Shown one piece after another: positions 1 through 6,148 of a DNA stretch of 9,014 bases. Below the pieces are notes generated by a model. That model was not told the DNA's origin and made no database searches. It saw only the letters and a list, made by a program, of their open reading frames with translations. Position numbers and translations under genes: made by a program. The first letter of the stretch is position 1; the number at the start of each line of letters is the position of its first letter. The stretch comes from Candidatus Woesearchaeota archaeon (lineage in GTDB: Archaea; Nanobdellota; Nanobdellia; Woesearchaeales; SKIA01): assembly GCA_007128245.1 (NCBI GenBank), contig SKXU01000107.1, positions 1 to 9,014 of the forward strand, written 5' to 3'.

Positions 1-840
1 AAAAAAACGATCATCAATAGCAACAGGAGTCACATCCAAATCACCAGCAACAGTCTCAAAAGCAACACGACCACCCTCAGAAGAATACAAAGACTCCTCA
101 CCAGTAACCAAATTACGCACACGCAAAGAAACACCATCATGAACGTCCTCATCAAAAAACGTCTTCATATCAAAAACAACAGTAGCCAACTCAGGACCAA
201 CATCAACAGCATACGAATTCCGACGAACAACAGACTTGCTCAAACCATTATTCTCCAAAGAACCAAACACAGAAACATCCACAGACACACGCTCATCAAC
301 AACACCATGAGAAAACTCACCAGAAACAGGCAAAGAAGAATACACACGACGCACATCACCAAGAGAAACAACAGCACTATCAAGAGCAAAAACACCCGCA
401 AAAGCATCCAAAGAAGAAACAGCATAAGACACAGGACGATCAAAACGCACAGCAGAAGACACATCAGCAACAACATCACCAACAGAAGAAAGAACACGAA
501 CCAAAGCAGAATACTCACGACTAACCCCAACACCATCATTACTCGCAAACACCCGAGCAACAACCTCAGCATCATCAGCCAAAGGAGAAGTCACACCAGA
601 AACAACACCACCAAGAGACGAACGACCACCAACAACAACACTATCAACAACACCAGGAGAAGCAAAAAACTCACCCGAAAAAGACCCCTCCTCACCAAAA
701 AACACCTCAGAACCAGACAAAGAACCAGAAATAACAGGAGGAGCAGGAGAAGGAGTAGGCTCAGTAGAAGAACCATCACAAGAAGCAACAGCAACAACTA
801 AAGAAAAAGGAGCCACAACACTACGCATCCAACGATTCAT
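1..840 (-). CDS. Predicted exported lipoprotein, Val/Ser-rich, 3' end outside window
   Basis: An open frame of 280 codons reads from the ATG at 840 (minus strand) to the window edge with no stop, so the C-terminus is missing. The first 20 residues form a signal peptide (two Arg, then a hydrophobic stretch) ending in V18-A19-S20-C21, a good lipobox, so lipid anchoring at Cys21 is inferred. A Ser/Thr/Pro-rich linker (about residues 24-38) follows, then short alternating Val/Ser/Gly/Asp segments that look like beta strands of a surface beta-sandwich. By my count Val is about one fifth and Ser about one sixth of residues; Gln is absent, there are 2 Lys and only one Cys. Only three codons (TTA, AGC, GAC) end in A or C. 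I do not recognise a family. The start is supported by a TATA box 26 bases upstream. Long frames on the + strand here are shadows of this composition. Confidence 0.8.
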   Translation of the reverse strand, partial: MNRWMRSVVAPFSLVVAVASCDGSSTEPTPSPAPPVISGSLSGSEVFFGEEGSFSGEFFASPGVVDSVVVGGRSSLGGVVSGVTSPLADDAEVVARVFASNDGVGVSREYSALVRVLSSVGDVVADVSSAVRFDRPVSYAVSSLDAFAGVFALDSAVVSLGDVRRVYSSLPVSGEFSHGVVDERVSVDVSVFGSLENNGLSKSVVRRNSYAVDVGPELATVVFDMKTFFDEDVHDGVSLRVRNLVTGEESLYSSEGGRVAFETVAGDLDVTPVAIDDRFF

Positions 841-862
841 ACCAAGAAACAACCAACAACAC

Positions 863-870
863 TATATAAA
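863..870 (-). promoter_or_regulatory. TATA box for the leftward lipoprotein gene (leaderless)
   Basis: Read on the minus strand this is TTTATATA. Its centre is about 26 bases ahead of the ATG at 840, the usual archaeal TATA-to-start-site spacing, so the mRNA probably begins at or within a base or two of the start codon. No Shine-Dalgarno is needed or seen. An 8-base palindrome AAGTACTT (879-886) lies a few bases further upstream. Confidence 0.7.
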
Positions 871-976
871 ACTTCTGAAAGTACTTACTCAATAGTAACT
901 AATAAATAGGAATGACGAAGATTCCTCGCGTTGCAACACAGCAAAACAACAACTGAAATCTTTTTTTCTGTCATTC

Positions 977-998
977 AACTTAACAAAAATGTTAAGTT
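977..998. promoter_or_regulatory. Perfect inverted repeat, candidate AbiEi operator
   Basis: Two 9-base arms, AACTTAACA and TGTTAAGTT, flank a 4-base AAAA spacer. The element ends 7 bases before the TATA box of the antitoxin gene. AbiEi-type antitoxins are known to repress their own operon by binding inverted repeats in the promoter, so this is the natural operator candidate. Binding is inferred from position and symmetry only. Confidence 0.6.
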
Positions 999-1005
999 CA
1001 GTAAC

Positions 1006-1014
1006 AAATATAAA
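1006..1014 (+). promoter_or_regulatory. TATA box of the abiE-like operon (leaderless)
   Basis: AAATATAAA is centred 26 bases before the ATG at 1036, so transcription should start at the start codon. The inverted repeat at 977-998 sits immediately upstream and would place a bound regulator next to the TFB-binding region. Confidence 0.7.
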
Positions 1015-1035
1015 GACAAATGACTGTACTCTCAT

Positions 1036-1671
1036 ATGAATCTGGAAAAATATCCGTTCTTCACCACAAAAATGCTCAAGGCATTTGAGAATGTTCCGCA
1101 TCCAGAAGTCACAGTGTCACGGAAGACATCACTGAAGAAAATCGAGAAGGGAAAGTACACTGTGCACGAAAACCCCCTCGTCTACGCCACCGTCCTGGTC
1201 ACCCCAAGCTATCTTTCTTTGCGAAGTGCACTGCATTTCTATCAACTCACAAATCAAATACCGCTCAAAGCCCAAGTCATGATCAAAACCAGAAAACAAC
1301 CTCTCAAAGACATCACATTCATTACGCAAAAACAGTTTTTTGGCTTCACAAGAACAAGCATCCAAGGGTTTGACCTATTCATCGCAACAAAAGAGAAACT
1401 GCTCTTAGACCTCGTTCAACATCATTATTCAACAGATGAGTTGCAACAGCTCATCAGCGAACCGCTCAGCACAGCCACCATAATTGAGTATCTCAAAACC
1501 ATAAACAATCTTTCACTCACAAAACGAGTGGGGTATATCTTGCGCAGCCAAGACATTCATGCTGCGTTCAGCGACGAAATACAACAAAGTAAGACATACC
1601 CGAAACTACATCAGAACCTCCCAAGAAAAGGCCATACTGATAGCAAATGGAGACTCATTATCAATGATTAA
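1036..1671 (+). CDS. abiEi: AbiEi-type antitoxin / winged-helix transcriptional regulator
   Basis: A 211-residue protein matching the AbiEi antitoxin layout. An N-terminal winged-helix-like part (about 1-45) ends in G-K-Y-T-V (39-43). The family-typical P-S-Y-L-S-L-R-S-A-L follows at 57-66, then F-F-G-F (101-104), I-A-T-K-E-K-L-L-L-D-L (116-126) and a C-terminal helical part ending K-W-R-L-I-I-N-D. In this type IV toxin-antitoxin family the antitoxin represses the operon through its winged helix and neutralises the toxin without forming a stable complex. The next gene overlaps its last 8 bases and encodes the matching nucleotidyltransferase, which strongly supports the call. The start fits a TATA box 26 bases upstream. 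Codons favour A/C endings, unlike the flanking genes, which could mean acquisition or just the local strand bias. Family call is firm; activity is inferred. Confidence 0.85.
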   Translation: MNLEKYPFFTTKMLKAFENVPHPEVTVSRKTSLKKIEKGKYTVHENPLVYATVLVTPSYLSLRSALHFYQLTNQIPLKAQVMIKTRKQPLKDITFITQKQFFGFTRTSIQGFDLFIATKEKLLLDLVQHHYSTDELQQLISEPLSTATIIEYLKTINNLSLTKRVGYILRSQDIHAAFSDEIQQSKTYPKLHQNLPRKGHTDSKWRLIIND

Positions 1672-2422
1672 CAAACAAGAGCTTCGGACTTTTGCAACAC
1701 AGCTCGGACTCAATCTTGGCCAGACCGAAAAGAATTATCTACACATAAAAACCCTTCACGCAATCTCACGTCTTCTCCCTGAAAAACTCATCTTCAAGGG
1801 AGGCACCAGCCTAATGATTTGTCATGGCCTTCCACGATTCTCTGAAGACCTTGATTTCACAGCAACAACCTGCATAGATGTGCAAGCAGTCATTGAGCAG
1901 CTCAAAGCGTTTCTTACTCAACAAGACATTACGATGCAAGTAACGCATCAGGAAACAACTCCTGTCTCCGAATCGTTTCTCATTCGCTACCAAGGTCCCC
2001 TCTATGACGGAACGCAGCAAACAACAAGTAAAGTAGAAATTGACATAAGCACGCGAGAGGCAATACAGCAACCTGCAACGACAACACGAATACTACACCC
2101 CTACAGCGACACCCCCACATTCTATGTGCAAACAATGACCGCTCAAGAAATACTCGCAGAAAAAATACGTGCAATTCTTACACGAAACAAAGCAAGAGAC
2201 GTCTATGATGCAGAGTATCTCATAGCAAAAAATACCCCCCTACACCGATCGCTCATCAACAAAAAATTATCGTATTACAAGAAAACATACACAAAACAAG
2301 ATCTTGCGCTGGCACTTGAGCAAAAAAAAGACCTTTGGAACGCAGAACTAAAAAACCTCATCGCGCTCGTACCTGATTTTGACGAAACAGTACACACCAT
2401 CCTCAGTGCAGCTCCCAAGTAA
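1664..2422 (+). CDS. abiEii: AbiEii-type nucleotidyltransferase toxin
   Basis: A 252-residue protein of the AbiEii/AbiGii (DUF1814) nucleotidyltransferase family. Visible motifs: F-K-G-G-T-S-L (44-50), the polymerase-beta-type G-S motif; R-F-S-E-D-L-D-F (58-65), with metal-binding acidic residues D62 and D64; K-V-E-I-D-I (123-128), with the third carboxylate D127; and the family signature E-x3-E-K-x6-R-x3-A-R-D-x-Y-D (162-182). The catalytic set is intact and the length is normal for the family, so it appears functional. Related toxins transfer nucleotides, in some cases onto tRNA. The frame is open further upstream, but the ATG at 1664 is chosen because it gives the normal family N-terminus, has GGAG at 1649-1652, and overlaps the antitoxin stop by 8 bases, which suggests translational coupling. 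No T-tract terminator follows on this strand. Confidence 0.88.
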   Translation: MINKQELRTFATQLGLNLGQTEKNYLHIKTLHAISRLLPEKLIFKGGTSLMICHGLPRFSEDLDFTATTCIDVQAVIEQLKAFLTQQDITMQVTHQETTPVSESFLIRYQGPLYDGTQQTTSKVEIDISTREAIQQPATTTRILHPYSDTPTFYVQTMTAQEILAEKIRAILTRNKARDVYDAEYLIAKNTPLHRSLINKKLSYYKKTYTKQDLALALEQKKDLWNAELKNLIALVPDFDETVHTILSAAPK

Positions 2423-2437
2423 CCCCGCAGACACCAT

Positions 2438-2447
2438 AAAAAAAAAA
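2438..2447 (-). terminator. T10 tract on the minus strand after the abiE-like pair
   Basis: Ten consecutive A on the + strand read as T10 on the minus strand, enough for an archaeal intrinsic terminator acting on leftward transcripts. No leftward gene lies directly upstream of it, so it may only block antisense transcription into the toxin-antitoxin genes, or may be chance. Low confidence. Confidence 0.25.
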
Positions 2448-2474
2448 CCTTTGACGCCCCCCATTCAGCCGTCC

Positions 2475-2494
2475 CAAGTCAAGGCAAGTAAAGG
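2475..2494 (+). repeat. Tandem 10-base repeat ahead of the Lon-like promoter
   Basis: CAAGTCAAGG is followed directly by CAAGTAAAGG with one mismatch. Two copies spaced one helical turn apart, ending 6 bases before the TATA box, look like a regulator site. No regulator is identifiable from sequence alone. Confidence 0.4.
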
Positions 2495-2500
2495 AATACT

Positions 2501-2508
2501 GTTATAAG
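2501..2508 (+). promoter_or_regulatory. TATA-like box of the Lon-like protease gene (leaderless)
   Basis: GTTATAAG is centred about 25.5 bases before the ATG at 2530, giving a leaderless mRNA. The bases around the start codon, CTCATATGA, are identical to those around the abiEi start at 1031-1039. Confidence 0.6.
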
Positions 2509-2529
2509 GAATAAGTCCCTCGCACTCAT

Positions 2530-4158
2530 ATGAGGTTTGTGTGGATTGCTGTGCTTGTCGTGGCGCTGTTTGCGTCAGTAGTAAGTGCTTCATCAGATAC
2601 CATTCATGTATTGACTGTTTCGCAAGCAAATGATTCTCGTGGCGGCGTTGCGCAGATTCAGTTGCAAACACGACCTGGACAGGGTTCGACGTTTATTGAC
2701 AGTTTTCCCCTCACACAAGTAGACACACAGATGTCTACGCGGTTTGCGCGCGAGTACGCCTGTCAGCTCGCCTCACGAAGTTGTCAGAACAGAGATTTTT
2801 TTTATGTGATTCGCACCCAGTCCTCAGTCGTGGCAGGTCCTTCAGCGGGCGCTGCGATGACCGTGCTCACCTATGCCGTGCTTGAAGGCATACTGCTGCG
2901 CACAGACACTGTCATGACAGGCACGATTAATTCCGGCGGCCTCATCGGTCCTGTGGGCGGCACAAACCAAAAGATTTTGGCTGCGCGAGAAGCAGGGTTT
3001 GCTCGTGTGCTCATCCCGCAAGACCAGTACGACCCGCTGTTTCGCGTAGAGGGTATTGAGGTGGTTGCAGTCTCTGATATCGAGGAGGCAATCTGGTATT
3101 TTACTGGTCGTGATGTGCGTCCTGCTCCGATAGAAATCAGTGTTCCGCAAGAGTATACTGATCAGATGCGTGAAGTCATGGACACATTGTGTACGCGGGC
3201 GCAGCAGATTGCTGGGGTGATGGACGGTGTTTCTAATGCCACGCAGCAGCGCCTACTTGATGCGTCTGCCATGGCTGCTCGTGGACGCTACTACACGGCG
3301 GCAAGCTTTTGTTTTGGTGCGAATCTTGATTTGCGCTCTGAGCAGTTCGCGAATTTCTCGCAGGCTGAGTTGCGTCGCATCTATCGCACGCTCGATACTG
3401 ATATTGAGGCGTTTGATCAGACGCTTTCTCGTGAGTTCTCAACTGTTGCAGATCTTGAGGTGTTTATGATTGTGCGTGAGCGGTTACTTGATGCCAGCAA
3501 CACCTTGCGGCGAATCGATATTCATGACATCCCTCCTGACCGGCTCGCGTATGCGCTTGAGCGGTTTACGAGTGCGGTGACGTGGAATTCGTTTATGGGC
3601 GTCGTCCCCTCGCGCGAGGTCGAGGTCACTGATGATCAGTTGCGCCATAGTTGTTTAACCAAAACAGGAGAGGCGGAAGAGCGGCTAAATTATGTGCGTT
3701 TCATCCTTGGTGAAACCCTTGAGGGAACCCAGCAAGAAGTGAGTAATGCGATGGAGTATCAGCGCCAGCAAGAGTGGGCGTTATGCACGTTTACTGCTGC
3801 AAAAGCTAAGGCACAGGCTGATTCGGTGATTTCTGCGCTGTATGGCGGTAACGTGAGTCAGAGTGTTGAGCGAAGACTTGCCAAGGCGGAGCAGAACATT
3901 GCTCGCTTAAGCGTCCAGAATAGTTTTCCTATTATTGCGTTTGCGTATTTTGAGTATGCGCAGGATCTTGAAAACCCGTTTAGTGCGAACTTGTATGCTG
4001 AGCTTGCGATGGAGATGGCAGGGTTAGCCATTCATTTTCCTGCTGAGCAGCGCTCGTTTTCCGTGGATACGGATCGTCTCTTCCTGTTGCTCTCAGGCCT
4101 TCTTACAGGACTTGTTGCAGGCATTATGCTTGCGGAGCTGTATCGTCGTAGGCGATGA
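2530..4158 (+). CDS. Exported, membrane-anchored Lon-type (S16-like) serine protease without ATPase domain
   Basis: A 542-residue protein. An N-terminal signal peptide (about 1-20) is followed by a Lon proteolytic fold (about 25-195). The Ser motif G-P-S-A-G is at 103-107 (S105), then M-T-G-T-I (129-133), G-P-V-G-G (140-144) and Lys148. The Ser-Lys gap is 43 residues, as for S679/K722 of E. coli Lon, so the catalytic dyad is intact. A long helix-rich region (about 205-510), a C-terminal membrane span (about 517-537) and an Arg4 tail follow. The expected topology puts the protease outside the cytoplasm. Six Cys (78, 85, 221, 261, 375, 419), all in the predicted outside part, could form disulfides. 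There is no Walker motif, unlike archaeal LonB. It resembles the signal-peptide-bearing archaeal proteases of COG1750, recalled from memory. Codons favour G/T endings, unlike the abiE pair upstream. Confidence 0.85.
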   Translation: MRFVWIAVLVVALFASVVSASSDTIHVLTVSQANDSRGGVAQIQLQTRPGQGSTFIDSFPLTQVDTQMSTRFAREYACQLASRSCQNRDFFYVIRTQSSVVAGPSAGAAMTVLTYAVLEGILLRTDTVMTGTINSGGLIGPVGGTNQKILAAREAGFARVLIPQDQYDPLFRVEGIEVVAVSDIEEAIWYFTGRDVRPAPIEISVPQEYTDQMREVMDTLCTRAQQIAGVMDGVSNATQQRLLDASAMAARGRYYTAASFCFGANLDLRSEQFANFSQAELRRIYRTLDTDIEAFDQTLSREFSTVADLEVFMIVRERLLDASNTLRRIDIHDIPPDRLAYALERFTSAVTWNSFMGVVPSREVEVTDDQLRHSCLTKTGEAEERLNYVRFILGETLEGTQQEVSNAMEYQRQQEWALCTFTAAKAKAQADSVISALYGGNVSQSVERRLAKAEQNIARLSVQNSFPIIAFAYFEYAQDLENPFSANLYAELAMEMAGLAIHFPAEQRSFSVDTDRLFLLLSGLLTGLVAGIMLAELYRRRR

Positions 4159-4165
4159 GAAAAAA

Positions 4166-4215
4166 CCCGGGGCAGGCCCGCAAAAGAGATTCTTTGTGTT
4201 GGGCCGTGCCTCAGG
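4166..4215 (+). other. GC-rich imperfect hairpin between genes
   Basis: The main arms GGCAGGCCC (4171-4179) and GGGCCGTGCC (4201-4210) pair with one bulge. Inside, CAAAAGA (4181-4187) can pair with TCTTTG (4191-4196) around GAT. Outside, CCNGG with C, G and wobble pairs extends the stem by a few bases with a mismatch. No T-tract follows, so it is not a typical archaeal intrinsic terminator. It could be a structured 3' UTR that protects the protease mRNA, or a small RNA. I have not computed its folding energy. Confidence 0.4.
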
Positions 4216-4249
4216 AAAAGAGGTGAGTACAGGTGTAGATGTTTTCACT

Positions 4250-4258
4250 CTTAAATAG
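4250..4258 (+). promoter_or_regulatory. TATA-like box ahead of the 4327 gene
   Basis: CTTAAATAG is a plausible archaeal TATA box and would place the transcript start near 4280. This leaves a leader of roughly 47 bases to the ATG at 4327, or 17 to a possible TTG start at 4297. A weaker box GTTATGTG (4299-4306) would instead make the ATG at 4327 nearly leaderless. Confidence 0.4.
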
Positions 4259-4326
4259 TTTCCGGTTTTTACTATGTTACAAGAAAAACAATAACATTGT
4301 TATGTGCACCCCCACCCTCAAAGAAG

Positions 4327-4722
4327 ATGATCAAGCGTTTTCGACGTGAGGTTCGCTCTCGCAGCGACATCGTTCCGTTTGCCACAGTAACACTGTGTGA
4401 CGACCCTGCCCGTGCGGCAAACACGCGCGCAGCCACTTTGTTGCTGAAAGAGATTTTTGCGGATCGCATCACGATTCTGTACGCGCCTGACGGAATTATC
4501 TGCGGCTCTCAAGAAGAGCATTGTGCGCGCAGGCTCGCTGAGTACACGCAAGGTATTCCGTACTCCCCTCTTCTTCTTTCCTCTGTGAGCGCGTCTGAGA
4601 TAGAAAACTATTTATCTCACAAGGATGGCAAGGAGTGTACCGTGTTTATTCCTGATAGTGCTGAGGTGAGGTTTGTGCGTCGTTTGGGAGAGGAGTTTCC
4701 TGACGTGCTGTTCGGGTTATGA
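4327..4722 (+). CDS. Small soluble protein, unrecognised
   Basis: A 131-residue protein from the ATG at 4327. The frame extends back to a TTG at 4297 that would add ten residues (a Pro-rich, non-helical start); I prefer the ATG, but there is no Shine-Dalgarno for either. It starts very basic (K-R-F-R-R-E-V-R-S-R) and then looks alpha/beta, with strands such as V-P-F-A-T-V-T-L-C, D-R-I-T-I-L-Y-A and C-T-V-F-I-P separated by helices. There is no signal peptide or membrane segment, so it is probably cytosolic. Four Cys are present, in L-C-D-D, I-I-C-G, H-C-A-R and E-C-T-V. I do not recognise a family. Its stop overlaps the next start in ATGA, so the two are almost certainly translated together, and the product may serve the anchored protein downstream. 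Confidence 0.65.
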   Translation: MIKRFRREVRSRSDIVPFATVTLCDDPARAANTRAATLLLKEIFADRITILYAPDGIICGSQEEHCARRLAEYTQGIPYSPLLLSSVSASEIENYLSHKDGKECTVFIPDSAEVRFVRRLGEEFPDVLFGL

Positions 4723-5186
4723 ATTATAAGGTTCTCGCGTTTGTTATTGGGTTGAGCGTTGCGCTTATGGGCAGCGTATTGTTTTTTGTGGTCAGTCAAG
4801 GAGCAAAGACTGCGCAGCAAGAAGTACTCTCCCAGCAAGAAGAGCTTACGTTAACGAATCCTCAAGTCACGCGAGGATTATTTACCTTAAGTCGCCCGTC
4901 CTTTATTGATCCTGCGCTCTCATGCACGTCTCCTCCGTTTCGTGATGATGCAGTGGTTTCCGCAGTGTTTTTGTATCGTCAGCCCCCTCGTAGTTGCACG
5001 TTTTGGGTGAATGGAGCGTACATTAAGACAGTGCGTGATCTTGCGCCAAGTTGTATTCATGAATGCCCTGTGGGCGAGTTTTCTCGCGTGTTCTCGCTTG
5101 GGGCGTACGATATTCGCGACCCGCACGTCGTTCGCATGTGCTGTAACGATATTTGTATTGAGCAATCTTTCGAGCGCGTCTGCTGA
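4719..5186 (+). CDS. Membrane-anchored Cys-rich extracytoplasmic protein, unrecognised
   Basis: A 155-residue protein with a single N-terminal membrane anchor (about 5-26, V-L-A-F-V-I-G-L-S-V-A-L-M...) followed by a short Gln/Glu-rich, probably coiled stalk (about 28-44) and a compact domain of about 110 residues outside the membrane. That domain has eight Cys (69, 93, 112, 116, 141, 142, 146, 155), which fits four disulfides or a metal site. C112-x3-C116 and C141-C142-x3-C146 are the close pairs. Strand-like pieces such as A-V-V-S-A-V-F-L-Y and C-T-F-W-V-N-G suggest a small beta-sandwich. The start is the ATG of the ATGA overlap with the upstream gene. The following PLD-like gene lies 73 bases away in the same direction and also encodes an exported Cys-bearing protein. 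No family recognised. Confidence 0.75.
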   Translation: MNYKVLAFVIGLSVALMGSVLFFVVSQGAKTAQQEVLSQQEELTLTNPQVTRGLFTLSRPSFIDPALSCTSPPFRDDAVVSAVFLYRQPPRSCTFWVNGAYIKTVRDLAPSCIHECPVGEFSRVFSLGAYDIRDPHVVRMCCNDICIEQSFERVC

Positions 5187-5259
5187 TTTTTCGTGTTGCG
5201 CGTAACCTTTTCGTCTTCCTCTCAATTACGCTTTTGAACGTCTCACCCCACAAGAGTGC

Positions 5260-6102
5260 ATGCGCTACGTCCTTTTCGTTCTTTTCGTTCTTGTAAGCTG
5301 CGCCTCGTCCGAGTATGGCGACATAGAGGTGTTTGTGTGTCCTCCCTGTCCTGAGGTGTTCTCTGGGTTTGAGCGTTGCGCGTTTTATGAAGTGGACACG
5401 CAGTGGGCTCGCGAGGGCATGCTCGTTGATGCAGACCAGTATGCGGGCGTGGGCACTCCTGTGCGCGTTGCGGGCTATATGCATCATAAGTTTTGTTTTA
5501 ACGACACGCATGTCGTGTTTGGCTCGGCAAATCCTACCGTGTTCGGCTTGCTTATCAGCGACAACCTCATGGTTCGTATCGCATCAGAGACCCTTGCAGA
5601 AAACTTTGCTTCTGAGTACGCACTTCTCAAGACAGGCAATCAGGGCGCACACACACGATCGTTTACGATAAACGACTTGCCTGTTGAGCACGTGTTTTGT
5701 CCTCGGCATGGGTGTGAGCAGATGTTGCTTTCGTACATTCATGCTGCTGAGCGAGAAATTATGTTTCTTGCGTTCTCGTTTACCAGCAGACCCATAGGGG
5801 ATGCGTTGGTAGCAGCCCATCTGCGTGGCGTTCATGTGCAAGGCGTTTTTGATGCGTGGGGCGCCGGCAGCCAGCATAGTCAGTATCACGTGCTTGCATC
5901 CCAGAATATTTCTGTCACGCGGTATCGTCCTGCGCAGGGAGTGATGCATCACAAAGCGTTCATTGTTGACGATACCGTAATTATTGGTTCATTTAATCCT
6001 TCTGCGAACGCAAATACGCGTAATGCAGAAACGTTGGTTGCACTTGCAGACCCCGATGTTCTGGCAGCGGTGCGTGCAGAGTTTGTGCGCATCGCACAAT
6101 AA
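5260..6102 (+). CDS. Exported two-HKD phospholipase D-like protein, lipoprotein candidate
   Basis: A 280-residue PLD-superfamily protein. The N-terminus is a signal peptide ending in L11-V12-S13-C14, a lipobox. HKD motif 1 is H75-x-K77-x4-D82 with G88-S-A-N91 behind it; HKD motif 2 is H230-x-K232-x4-D237 with G243-S-F-N246. Both are complete, so one joint active site for phosphodiester chemistry is expected. The second half is canonical (A-F-S-F-T, the L-R-G-V-H-V strand, then the HKD). The first half is short, with only about 60 residues between the anchor and HKD 1, and lacks the usual R-G-V strand-helix unit. Extra Cys (27, 30, 40, 79, 147, 152) include C-P-P-C at 27-30 and suit disulfides outside the cell. 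Substrate (lipid, nucleic acid or other) cannot be told. No clear TATA box or Shine-Dalgarno precedes it; it may be read from the upstream pair. Confidence 0.87.
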   Translation: MRYVLFVLFVLVSCASSEYGDIEVFVCPPCPEVFSGFERCAFYEVDTQWAREGMLVDADQYAGVGTPVRVAGYMHHKFCFNDTHVVFGSANPTVFGLLISDNLMVRIASETLAENFASEYALLKTGNQGAHTRSFTINDLPVEHVFCPRHGCEQMLLSYIHAAEREIMFLAFSFTSRPIGDALVAAHLRGVHVQGVFDAWGAGSQHSQYHVLASQNISVTRYRPAQGVMHHKAFIVDDTVIIGSFNPSANANTRNAETLVALADPDVLAAVRAEFVRIAQ

Positions 6103-6104
6103 TA

Positions 6105-6113
6105 TTTTTAAAT
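6105..6113 (+). promoter_or_regulatory. TATA box ahead of the 6149 gene
   Basis: TTTTTAAAT lies just after the PLD-like stop. It would start a transcript near 6135, right at the Shine-Dalgarno. An overlapping A/T run, AATAATATTTT (6099-6109), could also serve, giving a leader of about 20 bases. Either way this gene has a short leader, unlike the leaderless genes around it. Confidence 0.5.
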
Positions 6114-6134
6114 GAGGGAGAATTCGTTATCACT

Positions 6135-6139
6135 GGAGG
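6135..6139 (+). promoter_or_regulatory. Strong Shine-Dalgarno of the 6149 gene
   Basis: GGAGG ends 9 bases before the ATG at 6149. It is the only full-strength ribosome binding site I see in the window and fixes the start of this gene. Confidence 0.75.
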
Positions 6140-6148
6140 AAGAAATCA

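Noticed and set aside
240..797. Leu/Val-rich minus-strand frames that look like membrane proteins
   Set aside because: They are another reading frame of the same G/T-rich gene; runs of Leu and Val codons are forced by the base composition.
139..801. A 220-codon + strand frame rich in Asn, Thr and Arg
   Set aside because: It is the reverse-strand shadow of the strongly biased lipoprotein gene. The minus-strand frame has a signal peptide, lipobox, promoter and sensible beta-type sequence; this one is low-complexity and has none.
1559..1663. Upstream extension of the toxin frame to an ATG at 1559
   Set aside because: It would overlap the antitoxin by over 100 bases and add 35 residues not found in the family. 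The ATG at 1664 has a GGAG ahead of it and the family N-terminus.
4151..4170. Box C-like GCGATGA near the protease stop, as a C/D guide RNA
   Set aside because: One mismatch to the box C consensus and no box D (CTGA) at a suitable distance.
4297..4326. TTG start adding ten residues to the small soluble protein
   Set aside because: No Shine-Dalgarno, a Pro-rich start unlike a protein N-terminus, and an ATG ten codons later. Not fully excluded.
5023..5511. A 162-codon minus-strand frame across the Cys-rich and PLD-like genes
   Set aside because: Arg/His/Thr/Ala-rich shadow sequence with no promoter. The + strand frames have clear motifs and ATGA coupling.
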